DNA from: CAZAQS01 sp964486825
GTDB lineage: Bacteria; Chloroflexota; Anaerolineae; Anaerolineales; UBA4823
Direction: 5' to 3'
NCBI GenBank assembly: GCA_964486825.1
Contig: CAZAQS010000146.1
Coordinates: 1-11,604 of the forward strand
DNA length: 11,604 nt
Shown: positions 1 through 6,760 of the stretch, piece after piece
Layout: each line of letters begins with the position of its first letter
Position numbering within the stretch: position 1 is the stretch's first letter
Position numbers and translations under genes: made by a program
The notes under the pieces: generated by a model
What the model was told of the DNA's origin: nothing
The model's database searches: none
Seen by the model: only the letters and a program-made list of their open reading frames with translations

Positions 1-366
1 GGCGATGGCCTTTTCCAACGTCGTCCCCAGCGCCCATAATGCCGGAGTCTTGCGGTCCACCCAGGCGACCAGGTTTGTGCCGCTGGCTCGTCTTCTGGCC
101 CGCCCCCTGCCCGCGCTCAAGCTGAGCGGTGCATGATCCGGTCCGAACATATACACTGCTCGCACGGTCTTATCCACCTGTCCCAGGAATTCGCCGATCT
201 GCCGCACCAGGCTGTATGATAAAAAGTCGCACGCGTCGCAGCGCCCGTTGTGCAGCGCAGCGTAGGTTGCTTCCTGATCACCGGTGAATTTCTTATCTGC
301 GCAGAACGAAACGGCTTTTGCCACCATCTCGTCTGCCAGGGCTTGATTCACGACACTGTTCGGCAT
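1..366 (-). CDS. Unrecognised protein, N-terminal 122 residues (runs off window)
   Basis: An open frame starts at the ATG at 366 and continues without a stop to base 1, so only the N-terminal 122 codons are visible. The start MPNSVVNQ follows a good ribosome binding site (GGAAGGG, 371-377). I do not recognise the family. Visible features are a helical, soluble-looking N-terminus, the segment KKFTGDQEATYAALHNGRCDACDFL (residues about 25-49, with a CxxC pair), a basic stretch rich in Arg near residues 85-95, then NLVAWVDRK. There is no signal peptide and no membrane segment. It does not begin with Met-Cys, so it is not the missing N-terminal-nucleophile glutaminase domain of glutamate synthase. 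It lies 76 bases after the glutamate synthase gene on the same strand with no terminator between, so it is probably the last visible gene of the operon. The reading frame is well supported; the function is unknown. Confidence 0.75.
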   Translation of the reverse strand, partial: MPNSVVNQALADEMVAKAVSFCADKKFTGDQEATYAALHNGRCDACDFLSYSLVRQIGEFLGQVDKTVRAVYMFGPDHAPLSLSAGRGRARRRASGTNLVAWVDRKTPALWALGTTLEKAIA

Positions 367-382
367 CTCGCCCTTCCAATTC

Positions 383-429
383 GATCAAGCGCGCCTGATC
401 TGACTCCTTTCGTGATGGCTGGCTTGATC
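383..429. repeat. 8-bp inverted repeat between two genes
   Basis: GATCAAGC (383-390) and GCTTGATC (422-429) form perfect 8-bp arms around a 31-base spacer, in the 76-base gap between the glutamate synthase gene and the partial gene. No T-run follows on either strand, so it does not look like a rho-independent terminator. It could be a weak operator, an RNA processing hairpin, or chance. Confidence 0.25.
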
Positions 430-442
430 CCGTCTAGGTTGT

Positions 443-2026
443 TTACGCTCCGTTTTCAGATTTTTGTCCGTTTCCGTTTCTATGGCTAAGAGATTCTTCC
501 CAGAATGGCAGGGGGCGCTCGTAGCCGGCTAATTTCAACCCGGTCAGGGCCGCCGTGTTCAGGTCCATGGCGCGCAGGTCTTCCGTGCTCAGGTCGACTG
601 TACGGCTGTGCCCGGACAGCATGGTCAGGATTTTGACCTCCTCGGCGCAGGCGTGGATGAAGTTCGCCAGGCGTCTCCCGCCCTCCAGCGGGTCCAGGCG
701 AGCCCGCATCTGTTCTTTTTGGCTGGTGATGCCGTACGGGCAGTTGCCCTTCTGGCAGGCGTAGCACACCCGGCAGCCCATCGCCACTTCCGCTGCGCTG
801 CCAAACCCGACCGCGTCGGCCCCCATCGCCAGAGCTTTATAGGCATCCAGGCCGTTGCGGATGCCGCCCAAGGCGATCAGCTTGACCTTGTGGTGCACGC
901 CGTAATCCTTGAGCGCCTGCACTGCCGGTGGCAGGCAGGCGATGGTCGGGATGCCTACCCCTTGGGTGACGATATCGGGAGAGCAGCCTGTCCCGCCCAC
1001 CAGGCCGTCGATGCTGATGGCGTCAGCTCCGGCTTCGATGCAGGCCGCCACATCGGCATACGGGCGGGATGGCCCGAGCTTGAAAAAGATCGGGAACTGG
1101 TAGCCGGTCACGTCCCGCAGGAAGGCCACCATATGCTTCATATCTTCCAGCGATTGGACATCGTAATAGCGGCAAGGGCTGAGGGCGTCCGAGCCGACCG
1201 GTACGCCCCGCACCCGCGAGACATCCTCGGTTACCTTGGAGCCGAGCAGGTGCCCACCCATGCCCGGCTTGGCGCCCTGCCCGATCTTGACCTCCACCGC
1301 GTCCCCGCTGTTGAGATAGTCCACCGAAACCCCCCAGCGCCCGGTCGACCATTGGATGATGAGGTAGCCGCCCGGTTCCCATTTCTTGCGCTTTTGCTCC
1401 CGGTCGGCATAGCCGCGCGCCAGCCAGGCCTCTTCCTGAACCAGCCCGCCTTCGCCGGTGTTGGTGGCAATCCCGGACTGGGCAGCCCCGATGGCCAACG
1501 CCATCTTGGCTTCCTTGCTCAAGGCGCCGAAGGACATGGCTGCCCATACGAATGGTACTTTCAACCTGACCGGCTTTTCGCAGGTCTCCTCCCCGATCAC
1601 CACCTCCATATCGCATTCCTCCCGGTACTTGTCCAGGGGAGCGGCGCTGGAGATCTGGCTGGGTACGACCGTGATCATATCGAAATTGGGGGTCGGGCCA
1701 GCCGTCCCAAAGCCTCGCAGCAGGTATTCGCCGGTTTGGGCTTTGTAATGCACCTCTTCCACCGCCGACAACGTCCAGGGGTAGCGGCTGATATATTCCG
1801 ACTCGGCCGGGTTGATGCGGATGGCGTCCGCCGGGCAAAACTCGGAGCAGATCCGGCAACCCACGCAGGCGTTATAGTTCTGGATATGCATTTGCCCGCT
1901 GAAGACATCCAGGGCGTACACGCCGTGGGGGCAAACTTCGGCGCAGGTGGCGCATTTGCCCGGCATGCGGGCGTTGACACATGCCTCTCGATTGACACTG
2001 ACACAAAAAGCGCCTATTACGGCCAT
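443..2026 (-). CDS. gltB: Glutamate synthase FMN-binding domain protein with N-terminal ferredoxin domain (archaeal-type GltB2)
   Basis: This 527-residue protein matches the central FMN domain of glutamate synthase, which reduces 2-iminoglutarate (from 2-oxoglutarate and ammonia) to glutamate. Residues about 1-70 carry ferredoxin-type motifs: C16, C25, C28, C32 and C54, C57, C60, C64. The FMN barrel (about 95-510) shows NTGEGG (189-194), the lysine of FFKLGPS (K317), GGTG (344-347) and GGIRNG (387-392). The [3Fe-4S] ligands C418, C424 and C429 have the family spacing C-x5-C-x4-C. The glutaminase and GXGXG domains of full-length bacterial GltB are absent; the GXGXG domain is the gene just upstream. 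The start at 2026 is set by AGGAGG five bases before the ATG, overlapping the upstream stop. Known family alternatives are ferredoxin-dependent glutamate synthase or an N-methylglutamate synthase MgsC-like enzyme, so the substrate is inferred. The N-terminal clusters suggest electrons arrive from a redox partner rather than from a GltD subunit. Confidence 0.9.
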   Translation of the reverse strand: MAVIGAFCVSVNREACVNARMPGKCATCAEVCPHGVYALDVFSGQMHIQNYNACVGCRICSEFCPADAIRINPAESEYISRYPWTLSAVEEVHYKAQTGEYLLRGFGTAGPTPNFDMITVVPSQISSAAPLDKYREECDMEVVIGEETCEKPVRLKVPFVWAAMSFGALSKEAKMALAIGAAQSGIATNTGEGGLVQEEAWLARGYADREQKRKKWEPGGYLIIQWSTGRWGVSVDYLNSGDAVEVKIGQGAKPGMGGHLLGSKVTEDVSRVRGVPVGSDALSPCRYYDVQSLEDMKHMVAFLRDVTGYQFPIFFKLGPSRPYADVAACIEAGADAISIDGLVGGTGCSPDIVTQGVGIPTIACLPPAVQALKDYGVHHKVKLIALGGIRNGLDAYKALAMGADAVGFGSAAEVAMGCRVCYACQKGNCPYGITSQKEQMRARLDPLEGGRRLANFIHACAEEVKILTMLSGHSRTVDLSTEDLRAMDLNTAALTGLKLAGYERPLPFWEESLSHRNGNGQKSENGA

Positions 2027-2035
2027 AGCATCCTC

Positions 2036-2686
2036 CTAGTTGTAGAACGGCTTTTCCGAGGCCGCCACGATCTTCTTGAATTCCAGCGGGTCGGCCTGGA
2101 AGCCATAGGTTTCCAGGTAGGCGCGCAGCTTAGCGATATCTTCCTCCGTCAGTGGCTCGACTCGCGTGTTATGGCCTAGGCTTTCCCAACTGCCGTGGAT
2201 ATATACCGTGCCGCGGATCAGGCAGTTGGCGAAATTCCTGCCGGCGTTGCCCACGATGACCAGATCCCCTTTGAGCATATACGTGCCGGCCTCCGCCCCC
2301 ACGTCTCCGCCAATAATGATGGCGCCGCCCTTGTTCATCGTGCCGGTGAAATCCCCAGCATCGCCTTTGACGACCACCGTCCCGCCATAGCAATATTGCC
2401 CGACCCCGTAGCCGGCGCTGCCCTCGATCACAACCCTGCCGCCGGTCATATTATCGGCCGCATAATTGCCGGCGTTGCGTGTGACGGTGATCGTGGCGCC
2501 GGAATTCAATACGCCCAGGTAATCGCCGGCCGCGCCGCGCACCACCACTTCACCGCTCTTCAGCCCGGCTGCCAATCCATGTAAATGCCTGGCATTACGG
2601 ACGGCTACCGGCTGCCCATTCAACTGCTTCTTCAAAAGCCCGTTGGTGGTTTTAAGATCCTTGCTTTTTGCATCGATGACCTTCAT
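2036..2686 (-). CDS. Stand-alone GXGXG domain, glutamate synthase GltB3-like subunit
   Basis: The 216-residue protein is built almost entirely of the repeated glycine pattern of the glutamate synthase C-terminal beta-helix: SGEVVVRGAAGDYLG (44-58), SGATITV (62-68), GGRVVIEGSAGYGVG (82-96), GGTVVVKGDAGDFTG (101-115), KGDLVIVGNAGRNFA (139-153) and RGTVYIHG (158-165). In GltB this helix is structural and helps link the ammonia-producing and FMN sites. As a separate polypeptide it matches the archaeal-type split enzyme; FwdC and MgsB share the fold. GGAGG lies six bases before the ATG at 2686, so that start is preferred over the in-frame ATG at 2692, which touches the ribosome site. The stop TAG overlaps the ribosome site of the FMN-domain gene, indicating coupled translation and a 1:1 partner. 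No cofactor residues are expected or seen. Confidence 0.88.
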   Translation of the reverse strand: MKVIDAKSKDLKTTNGLLKKQLNGQPVAVRNARHLHGLAAGLKSGEVVVRGAAGDYLGVLNSGATITVTRNAGNYAADNMTGGRVVIEGSAGYGVGQYCYGGTVVVKGDAGDFTGTMNKGGAIIIGGDVGAEAGTYMLKGDLVIVGNAGRNFANCLIRGTVYIHGSWESLGHNTRVEPLTEEDIAKLRAYLETYGFQADPLEFKKIVAASEKPFYN

Positions 2687-2720
2687 TATCATCCTCCATC
2701 CTCATACCCCGGTAGAGCAT

Positions 2721-3887
2721 TTAGCATCCATTACATCCGCCTGGCGCGGGCTCGAGCGGGCCCGAGCGGACAGGTGTGCGGTACAGGCGCACAAACTGCT
2801 GGATAGCTTCGCTGCGCTTGAACGGGTCGGACAGCCCGTCCAGCATCAGGATTTGCAGGTCCTTGAACAGGCGCGCTCGCTCCCGGCGGTCTTTTTCATC
2901 CGCTGCCGCAGCCAGGGCAGATTTGTCGACCTGCGGGCTGGTGTCCAGGACGTTCATCTGGACAGCATTGCGCACGAAGATATCCGCGGCCCGCGAACGG
3001 ACGATCAGGGTAGATGAACCCTCCGGAGCGCCCAGTGACCCTACCGCCAGGTCGGCCGATTCGCCCAGGTAGTCATCACAGGTCCCGCACCCCTGGCGGG
3101 TGTAGCGCTCGGCTTGCTGGCGGGGGATGGTGCGTACGCTGCCGTCCCACAAAACGGCCCGCATCCACTCTCGGTCAGGTGAGATCTCCAGGCGCTTGAC
3201 GTGGTGGCGGGCCACATCCATGCGCTTGATCAGGATGTCTTCGACCACTTCAGGCTTGTACGCGCCGGTGCAGAAGATGGCGATGCTCAGGCGAATGGCC
3301 TCCTGGTAGGGGCGCAGCAAGCGGTTCTTAGAGGCCCTCAATTTGCGGACCGCCTGGGCTGCGCAGGGCGTGCCGAAGACGGCGATATTCTGCATGCCGC
3401 GCTCGAAAATGGCTTCGTTGAGCGCCTCGAAGACCGGGCCCCACAGGTACTGCGGCCCGACGTTATCGACGATCTCCTCCACGCTGGCAGCTACCCTGGC
3501 TATCGGCTCCAGCTCCCAGGGGTCCAAGTCCAACATCACTACTCCATCCAGGATCCCGGCGCTGCGACCGGCTGCCAGGATGGCCCGTACCACATCGTTG
3601 GGAGCGCCGGACTTGACCGGCCCGCGCGCTATGGCAGACAGGGTCACGCTGGCCTCTAGGGGCAGCCAGCGCTCGAGCCTGGGGCAGACCTCCTCGCAGA
3701 ACTTTTGACAGAAAGAGCAGCTATCCAGGGGACCCTTCGAATAACCGACCGTCTTGGCCCGTACCCCAAAAACGGGATGGTCGCCGCCATCCCATTCGAG
3801 CACCTGTTTCGAGCAGGCTGCCACGCACAGGCCGCATCCGGCGCAGTTGTCGAGCGACCAGACCTCTGCTTCCAATCGTTTCGACAT
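2721..3887 (-). CDS. FrhB/FdhB-family iron-sulfur flavoprotein (F420 hydrogenase/dehydrogenase beta subunit family)
   Basis: The 388-residue protein has the domain order of FrhB-like proteins. An N-terminal ferredoxin motif (C15, C18, C21, C25) is followed by a second Cys set C57, C60, C64, C68. The FrhB/FdhB core has FGTPC (171-175, C175), IFCTG (205-208), CGTCDDY (267-273) and the family signature AVGSLGAPEGSSTLIVR (281-297). Relatives bind FAD and pass electrons between Fe-S clusters and F420, or in non-methanogens ferredoxin or other partners. The true donor or acceptor cannot be read from the sequence. The C-terminus ends in GGCNGC (C385, C388), an extra CxxC not typical of the core. The start has a strong AGGAGG five bases upstream. 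The gene lies 32 bases after the HdrA-MvhD gene and 34 bases before the GXGXG gene, so it sits exactly between the NADH-side and glutamate synthase-side genes and may be the electron link. Confidence 0.85.
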   Translation of the reverse strand: MSKRLEAEVWSLDNCAGCGLCVAACSKQVLEWDGGDHPVFGVRAKTVGYSKGPLDSCSFCQKFCEEVCPRLERWLPLEASVTLSAIARGPVKSGAPNDVVRAILAAGRSAGILDGVVMLDLDPWELEPIARVAASVEEIVDNVGPQYLWGPVFEALNEAIFERGMQNIAVFGTPCAAQAVRKLRASKNRLLRPYQEAIRLSIAIFCTGAYKPEVVEDILIKRMDVARHHVKRLEISPDREWMRAVLWDGSVRTIPRQQAERYTRQGCGTCDDYLGESADLAVGSLGAPEGSSTLIVRSRAADIFVRNAVQMNVLDTSPQVDKSALAAAADEKDRRERARLFKDLQILMLDGLSDPFKRSEAIQQFVRLYRTPVRSGPLEPAPGGCNGC

Positions 3888-3919
3888 ACCTTCCTCCTAT
3901 TCTCTTCGTTTCTCAGGCT

Positions 3920-6004
3920 CTAGCGGATATCCTTCAGGAATTTATCCAGGGAGTGAGCCAGCTTCTGGGTATCGTCCAGGGTCATGAATTCAAGGTGCAG
4001 GCGGCGGGGGTCGATCCCATGGCGGGCCAGGCCCTTTTTGAGAATTTCAACCCTCTCGCCTGCGTACAGGTTGCCAGTCCCGTAATGGCATTCTCCCGGC
4101 GGGCATGCCCCCAGGTAAACGCCCTTAGCGCCGTTCAAGAAAGCCCACAGGATATGGTAAGGATCGAAGCGCGCCGAGCAGTTCATGCGGATGAAGCGGA
4201 TCGAAGCCGGGTAACCCTCCTGCGGGCCTCCCTCGGCGTGGGCGATCTTTCCCAACATGTCCGCGGCGCTATAGGCGCTCCACTCGCAGGCTAAGACCAC
4301 CACTTTCGGTCCCGGCCTGGCGCCAGGAGCGGTTTTCAGAGCTGCCGAGATTTGGGCCGGGATCTCCAGATGGTCCCAGCCCGGCAGGTTGATGGCCTTG
4401 ACCGGGCATACCACCACGCAATTCCCACAGCCGATGCAGCGCAAGGCGTCTACCCGGGAAAGGGATAGGATCCCGTCCCGCTTTTCGAGCTGGATGGAAT
4501 TGGTCGGGCACACGTTGGAGCAGTTGCCGCAGCCTGTGCACAGTTCCGGGTTGATAACCGCGATAGGTGTGTCGACCGAGATGGTGTCTTTGGAGAGGAA
4601 TTGCAGGACGCGTGAGCTGGTCAGGTAGGCCTGGAAGAGGGCTTCTGTTGTGTCTGCGGGCTGCTGTGCGCTTCCCAGCACGTAGATGCCGGGGTCGGCA
4701 AAGTGCCCAGGCCGCAAGCGCACACGCGGCTCAGCCAGGAAGCCGCCCTCGTCCAGGGGCAGGCTGAACAGGGCCGATAGGGAGGCTGCCCCATCCTCCG
4801 GGATGAGTGGCATGCTCAAGATGACCCGGTCGAAGGGGATATGCAGCGGCTCGCCGGTCAGCGTGTCGATCACATCGATCTGCTCGTCACGGATGACCGG
4901 GCGGTTTCCTTTTTGGTAGCGGAAGAAGGTGATGCCCAGCTTGCGGGCCTTGTGGAACTCGTTCTCGGAGTCATCCCCGGCGCCCCCGAAGTACAGGTCT
5001 CTGAACAGGACGGTGATATTGGCGTCTGGGTTGAGTCGCCTGGCGTGGATGGCCTGGCGGATGCCGGCGTTACAGCACACCCTCGAGCAGCGCTCGCCCT
5101 GGTCCGGATCGGCGCACAGGATGAAGACCAGGTTGCCCAGCTCCAGGGTTTTACCCGAGCGTTCCTTCTCTTCCAGCTCGTCCTCGAACTCGGACTGGGT
5201 CTTGACTTTGGCCCGGTCGAACCATTGTTCCCCGGTCAGTGACTTGGGGCGTGCGTTGTTGGCAATGACGATCGCCCCAAAGGCGTGCGTTTCGTAACCC
5301 CCGCCTTTATGGAAGCGCACCTGGTAATCCCCTGGGTGCCCGCTGACTTCCACAATGCGGGCATCCTTGAAGATATCGATCATCGGGTGGTTTGCCGCGC
5401 TGGTGGCCCTTTCGGTAGCCAGTTCGCCCGTTCTAGGCTGGAGTGCGGGGGTGGTCAAAGGCCCTGCCGCGGCCGGCTGGTACAGGACTGCCCGGATGCC
5501 GCCCTCCGCCAGGGAGAGGGCCACGGTCAAGGCGCTCAAACCGTGCCCGACCACCAGGACCGAGCGTACCAGGCGCCCGGTCTGTCCCACGGAGGGGGTA
5601 GTGGTAGCCAGACGGGCCAGGCCCATTTCTATCAGGCTAAAAGCTTTTTCTCCGGCCTCGGACGGGCTGGTGGGATGGGTGAAGGCGCACTGCTCGCGTA
5701 TATTGGCGATATGCACATAGCTTGGATCCAGGCCAGCCGAGCCGGCGCTCTCACGGAATAATTTTTCAACCAGGCGCGGGGCGCAGCCAGCGATCAGGAC
5801 GCGCTCCAGCCCCTGGGAGATGTCCTGGCGGATGCGCTCCTGTCCATCTTTGCTGCACGGGTAAGAGTCGATCCTGGCTTGCGTTACGCCCGCTATCTCT
5901 TGAACCAGGCTGGAAAGCTTTTCCAGGTCGATGGTTTTCGAGATCTGCCCGCCGCACTCACACAGGTAGACTCCGGTGCGGGGTGGGTGCGCTTCGTTCA
6001 TCAT
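3920..6004 (-). CDS. hdrA: HdrA-MvhD fusion protein (heterodisulfide reductase subunit A-like)
   Basis: The 694-residue protein begins with the HdrA N-terminal domain (VYLCECGG, C15/C17; C50; C74; NIREQC, C106). A Rossmann segment follows at about 147-175, then an HdrA insertion-type Cys set C297, C306, C310, C311, which in HdrA holds a [4Fe-4S] cluster. The end of the FAD domain is at about 435-468 (GIYVLGSAQQPADTTEA). Two ferredoxin motifs follow (C489, C492, C495, C499; C523, C526, C529, C533), then an MvhD domain from about 567 with C573, C609, C634 and C639 as likely [2Fe-2S] ligands. HdrA is the flavin-bifurcating subunit of HdrABC-MvhADG and related complexes; MvhD passes electrons to HdrA. 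Here the dinucleotide motif is GHGLSA (153-158) and the usual following acidic residue and GG pair are missing, so FAD binding is doubtful. The ATG at 6004 overlaps the upstream stop (ATGA), with AGGAGG ten bases upstream. HdrB and HdrC are not encoded in this window. Confidence 0.88.
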   Translation of the reverse strand: MMNEAHPPRTGVYLCECGGQISKTIDLEKLSSLVQEIAGVTQARIDSYPCSKDGQERIRQDISQGLERVLIAGCAPRLVEKLFRESAGSAGLDPSYVHIANIREQCAFTHPTSPSEAGEKAFSLIEMGLARLATTTPSVGQTGRLVRSVLVVGHGLSALTVALSLAEGGIRAVLYQPAAAGPLTTPALQPRTGELATERATSAANHPMIDIFKDARIVEVSGHPGDYQVRFHKGGGYETHAFGAIVIANNARPKSLTGEQWFDRAKVKTQSEFEDELEEKERSGKTLELGNLVFILCADPDQGERCSRVCCNAGIRQAIHARRLNPDANITVLFRDLYFGGAGDDSENEFHKARKLGITFFRYQKGNRPVIRDEQIDVIDTLTGEPLHIPFDRVILSMPLIPEDGAASLSALFSLPLDEGGFLAEPRVRLRPGHFADPGIYVLGSAQQPADTTEALFQAYLTSSRVLQFLSKDTISVDTPIAVINPELCTGCGNCSNVCPTNSIQLEKRDGILSLSRVDALRCIGCGNCVVVCPVKAINLPGWDHLEIPAQISAALKTAPGARPGPKVVVLACEWSAYSAADMLGKIAHAEGGPQEGYPASIRFIRMNCSARFDPYHILWAFLNGAKGVYLGACPPGECHYGTGNLYAGERVEILKKGLARHGIDPRRLHLEFMTLDDTQKLAHSLDKFLKDIR

Positions 6005-6696
6005 ATCGATTCACCCTCCTGGTCCACGGAGAAAAGCTCTGCCAGGTCTTCCACGAAATTGGGTCGCAGGTCTAACTCTCCACCCACCCGGAAGTAACCC
6101 CGCAGGGAAGCCGGCGTCTCCGGGGTCGCCTGGCGGTAACCGGTGATAGAGCTGAGGTCGAAGGCGCCCGTCGGGCAAATCAGGGCGCAGGTACCGCAAC
6201 CGATACAGCGGGAGGAGGTGACCTGGAATGGGGCGGCTACTTTTTTCGCTATACCGCGCTGGATGACGCCGATAGCGCTTACACCCACGATCTCCCGGCA
6301 GGCGCGTACACATAAGCCGCACAGCACACAGTCGCTCTGCTCGGGCAGCCTGAAGCGCACCTGCTCCACCCCCAGGTCCTTTGCCAGCTCCAGCATTTGC
6401 GGGTTGTTATTCGAGCTTGCCAGGATCAGCTCCATTGTCATGCGCCGGCTGCGGATGACCTTTTCGCTTTGCGTGTGCACGACCAGGCCTTCTTCGCAGG
6501 GGTAAGTGCATGCCGCTGCCAACCGGGAGCGGTTAGGCAGCTCCAGCTCCACCATGCAAAGCCGGCAGCCGCCATATGGCTCGAGGGCCGGGTGATAGCA
6601 CAGGGTTGGGATGGGTATACCATGCTCACGGCAGGCTTCCAGCAGGGTCCTGCCTTCCATTACCTTGAGCTTTCTATCATCAATGGTCAGGTGCAT
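6001..6696 (-). CDS. NuoG N-terminal/HoxU-like iron-sulfur subunit
   Basis: The 231-residue protein resembles the N-terminal part of NuoG and the HoxU/HndD electron-transfer domain. A plant-type [2Fe-2S] domain comes first (about 1-78) with C33, C44, C47 and C63 in the LCYHP and GGCRLC context. A linker (about 80-117) follows, then two [4Fe-4S] motifs C123, C126, C129, C133 and C164, C167, C170, C174. The His-Cys3 [4Fe-4S] motif expected in the linker of NuoG and HndD is absent, and there is no molybdopterin or H-cluster catalytic domain. It therefore most likely only wires the NADH module to the next protein. Four in-frame start codons follow one another (GTG-ATG-ATG-ATG from 6705). GAGG at 6705-6708 favours the last ATG at 6696, eight bases away. 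The stop overlaps the ATG of the HdrA-MvhD gene. Confidence 0.88.
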   Translation of the reverse strand: MHLTIDDRKLKVMEGRTLLEACREHGIPIPTLCYHPALEPYGGCRLCMVELELPNRSRLAAACTYPCEEGLVVHTQSEKVIRSRRMTMELILASSNNNPQMLELAKDLGVEQVRFRLPEQSDCVLCGLCVRACREIVGVSAIGVIQRGIAKKVAAPFQVTSSRCIGCGTCALICPTGAFDLSSITGYRQATPETPASLRGYFRVGGELDLRPNFVEDLAELFSVDQEGESI

Positions 6697-6708
6697 CATC
6701 ATCACCTC
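6697..6708 (-). promoter_or_regulatory. Ribosome binding site overlapping stacked start codons
   Basis: On the minus strand GAGGTGATGATG runs into the ATG at 6696. The GAGG core overlaps the GTG at 6705 and lies two, five and eight bases before the three ATGs. Spacing favours the last ATG; initiation at more than one codon would only add one to three Met residues. Confidence 0.5.
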
Positions 6709-6712
6709 GGTA

Positions 6713-6728
6713 ACCCCTGTCAGGGGGT
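6713..6728 (-). other. Small hairpin in the nuoF-nuoG-like gap
   Basis: CCCCT (6714-6718) pairs with AGGGG (6722-6726) around a three-base loop, a few bases before the ribosome site of the NuoG-like gene. It lies in the widest gap (64 bases) between the NADH-module genes. No T-run follows, so it is not a terminator. It could tune translation or mark an RNA processing point. Confidence 0.3.
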
Positions 6729-6760
6729 GGGGAAATCCAACTCCTCCAGCTTGCCGGAGC

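Noticed and set aside
250..489. Plus-strand open frame of 79 codons
   Set aside because: It is antisense to the partial gene at 1-366, which has a good ribosome site and continuous frame, and it runs into the end of the glutamate synthase gene. No family features.
608..2179. Plus-strand open frame of 523 codons opposite the glutamate synthase gene
   Set aside because: It is fully antisense to a gene with clear FMN and Fe-S motifs, its translation shows no recognisable domain, and long antisense frames are common opposite GC-rich genes.
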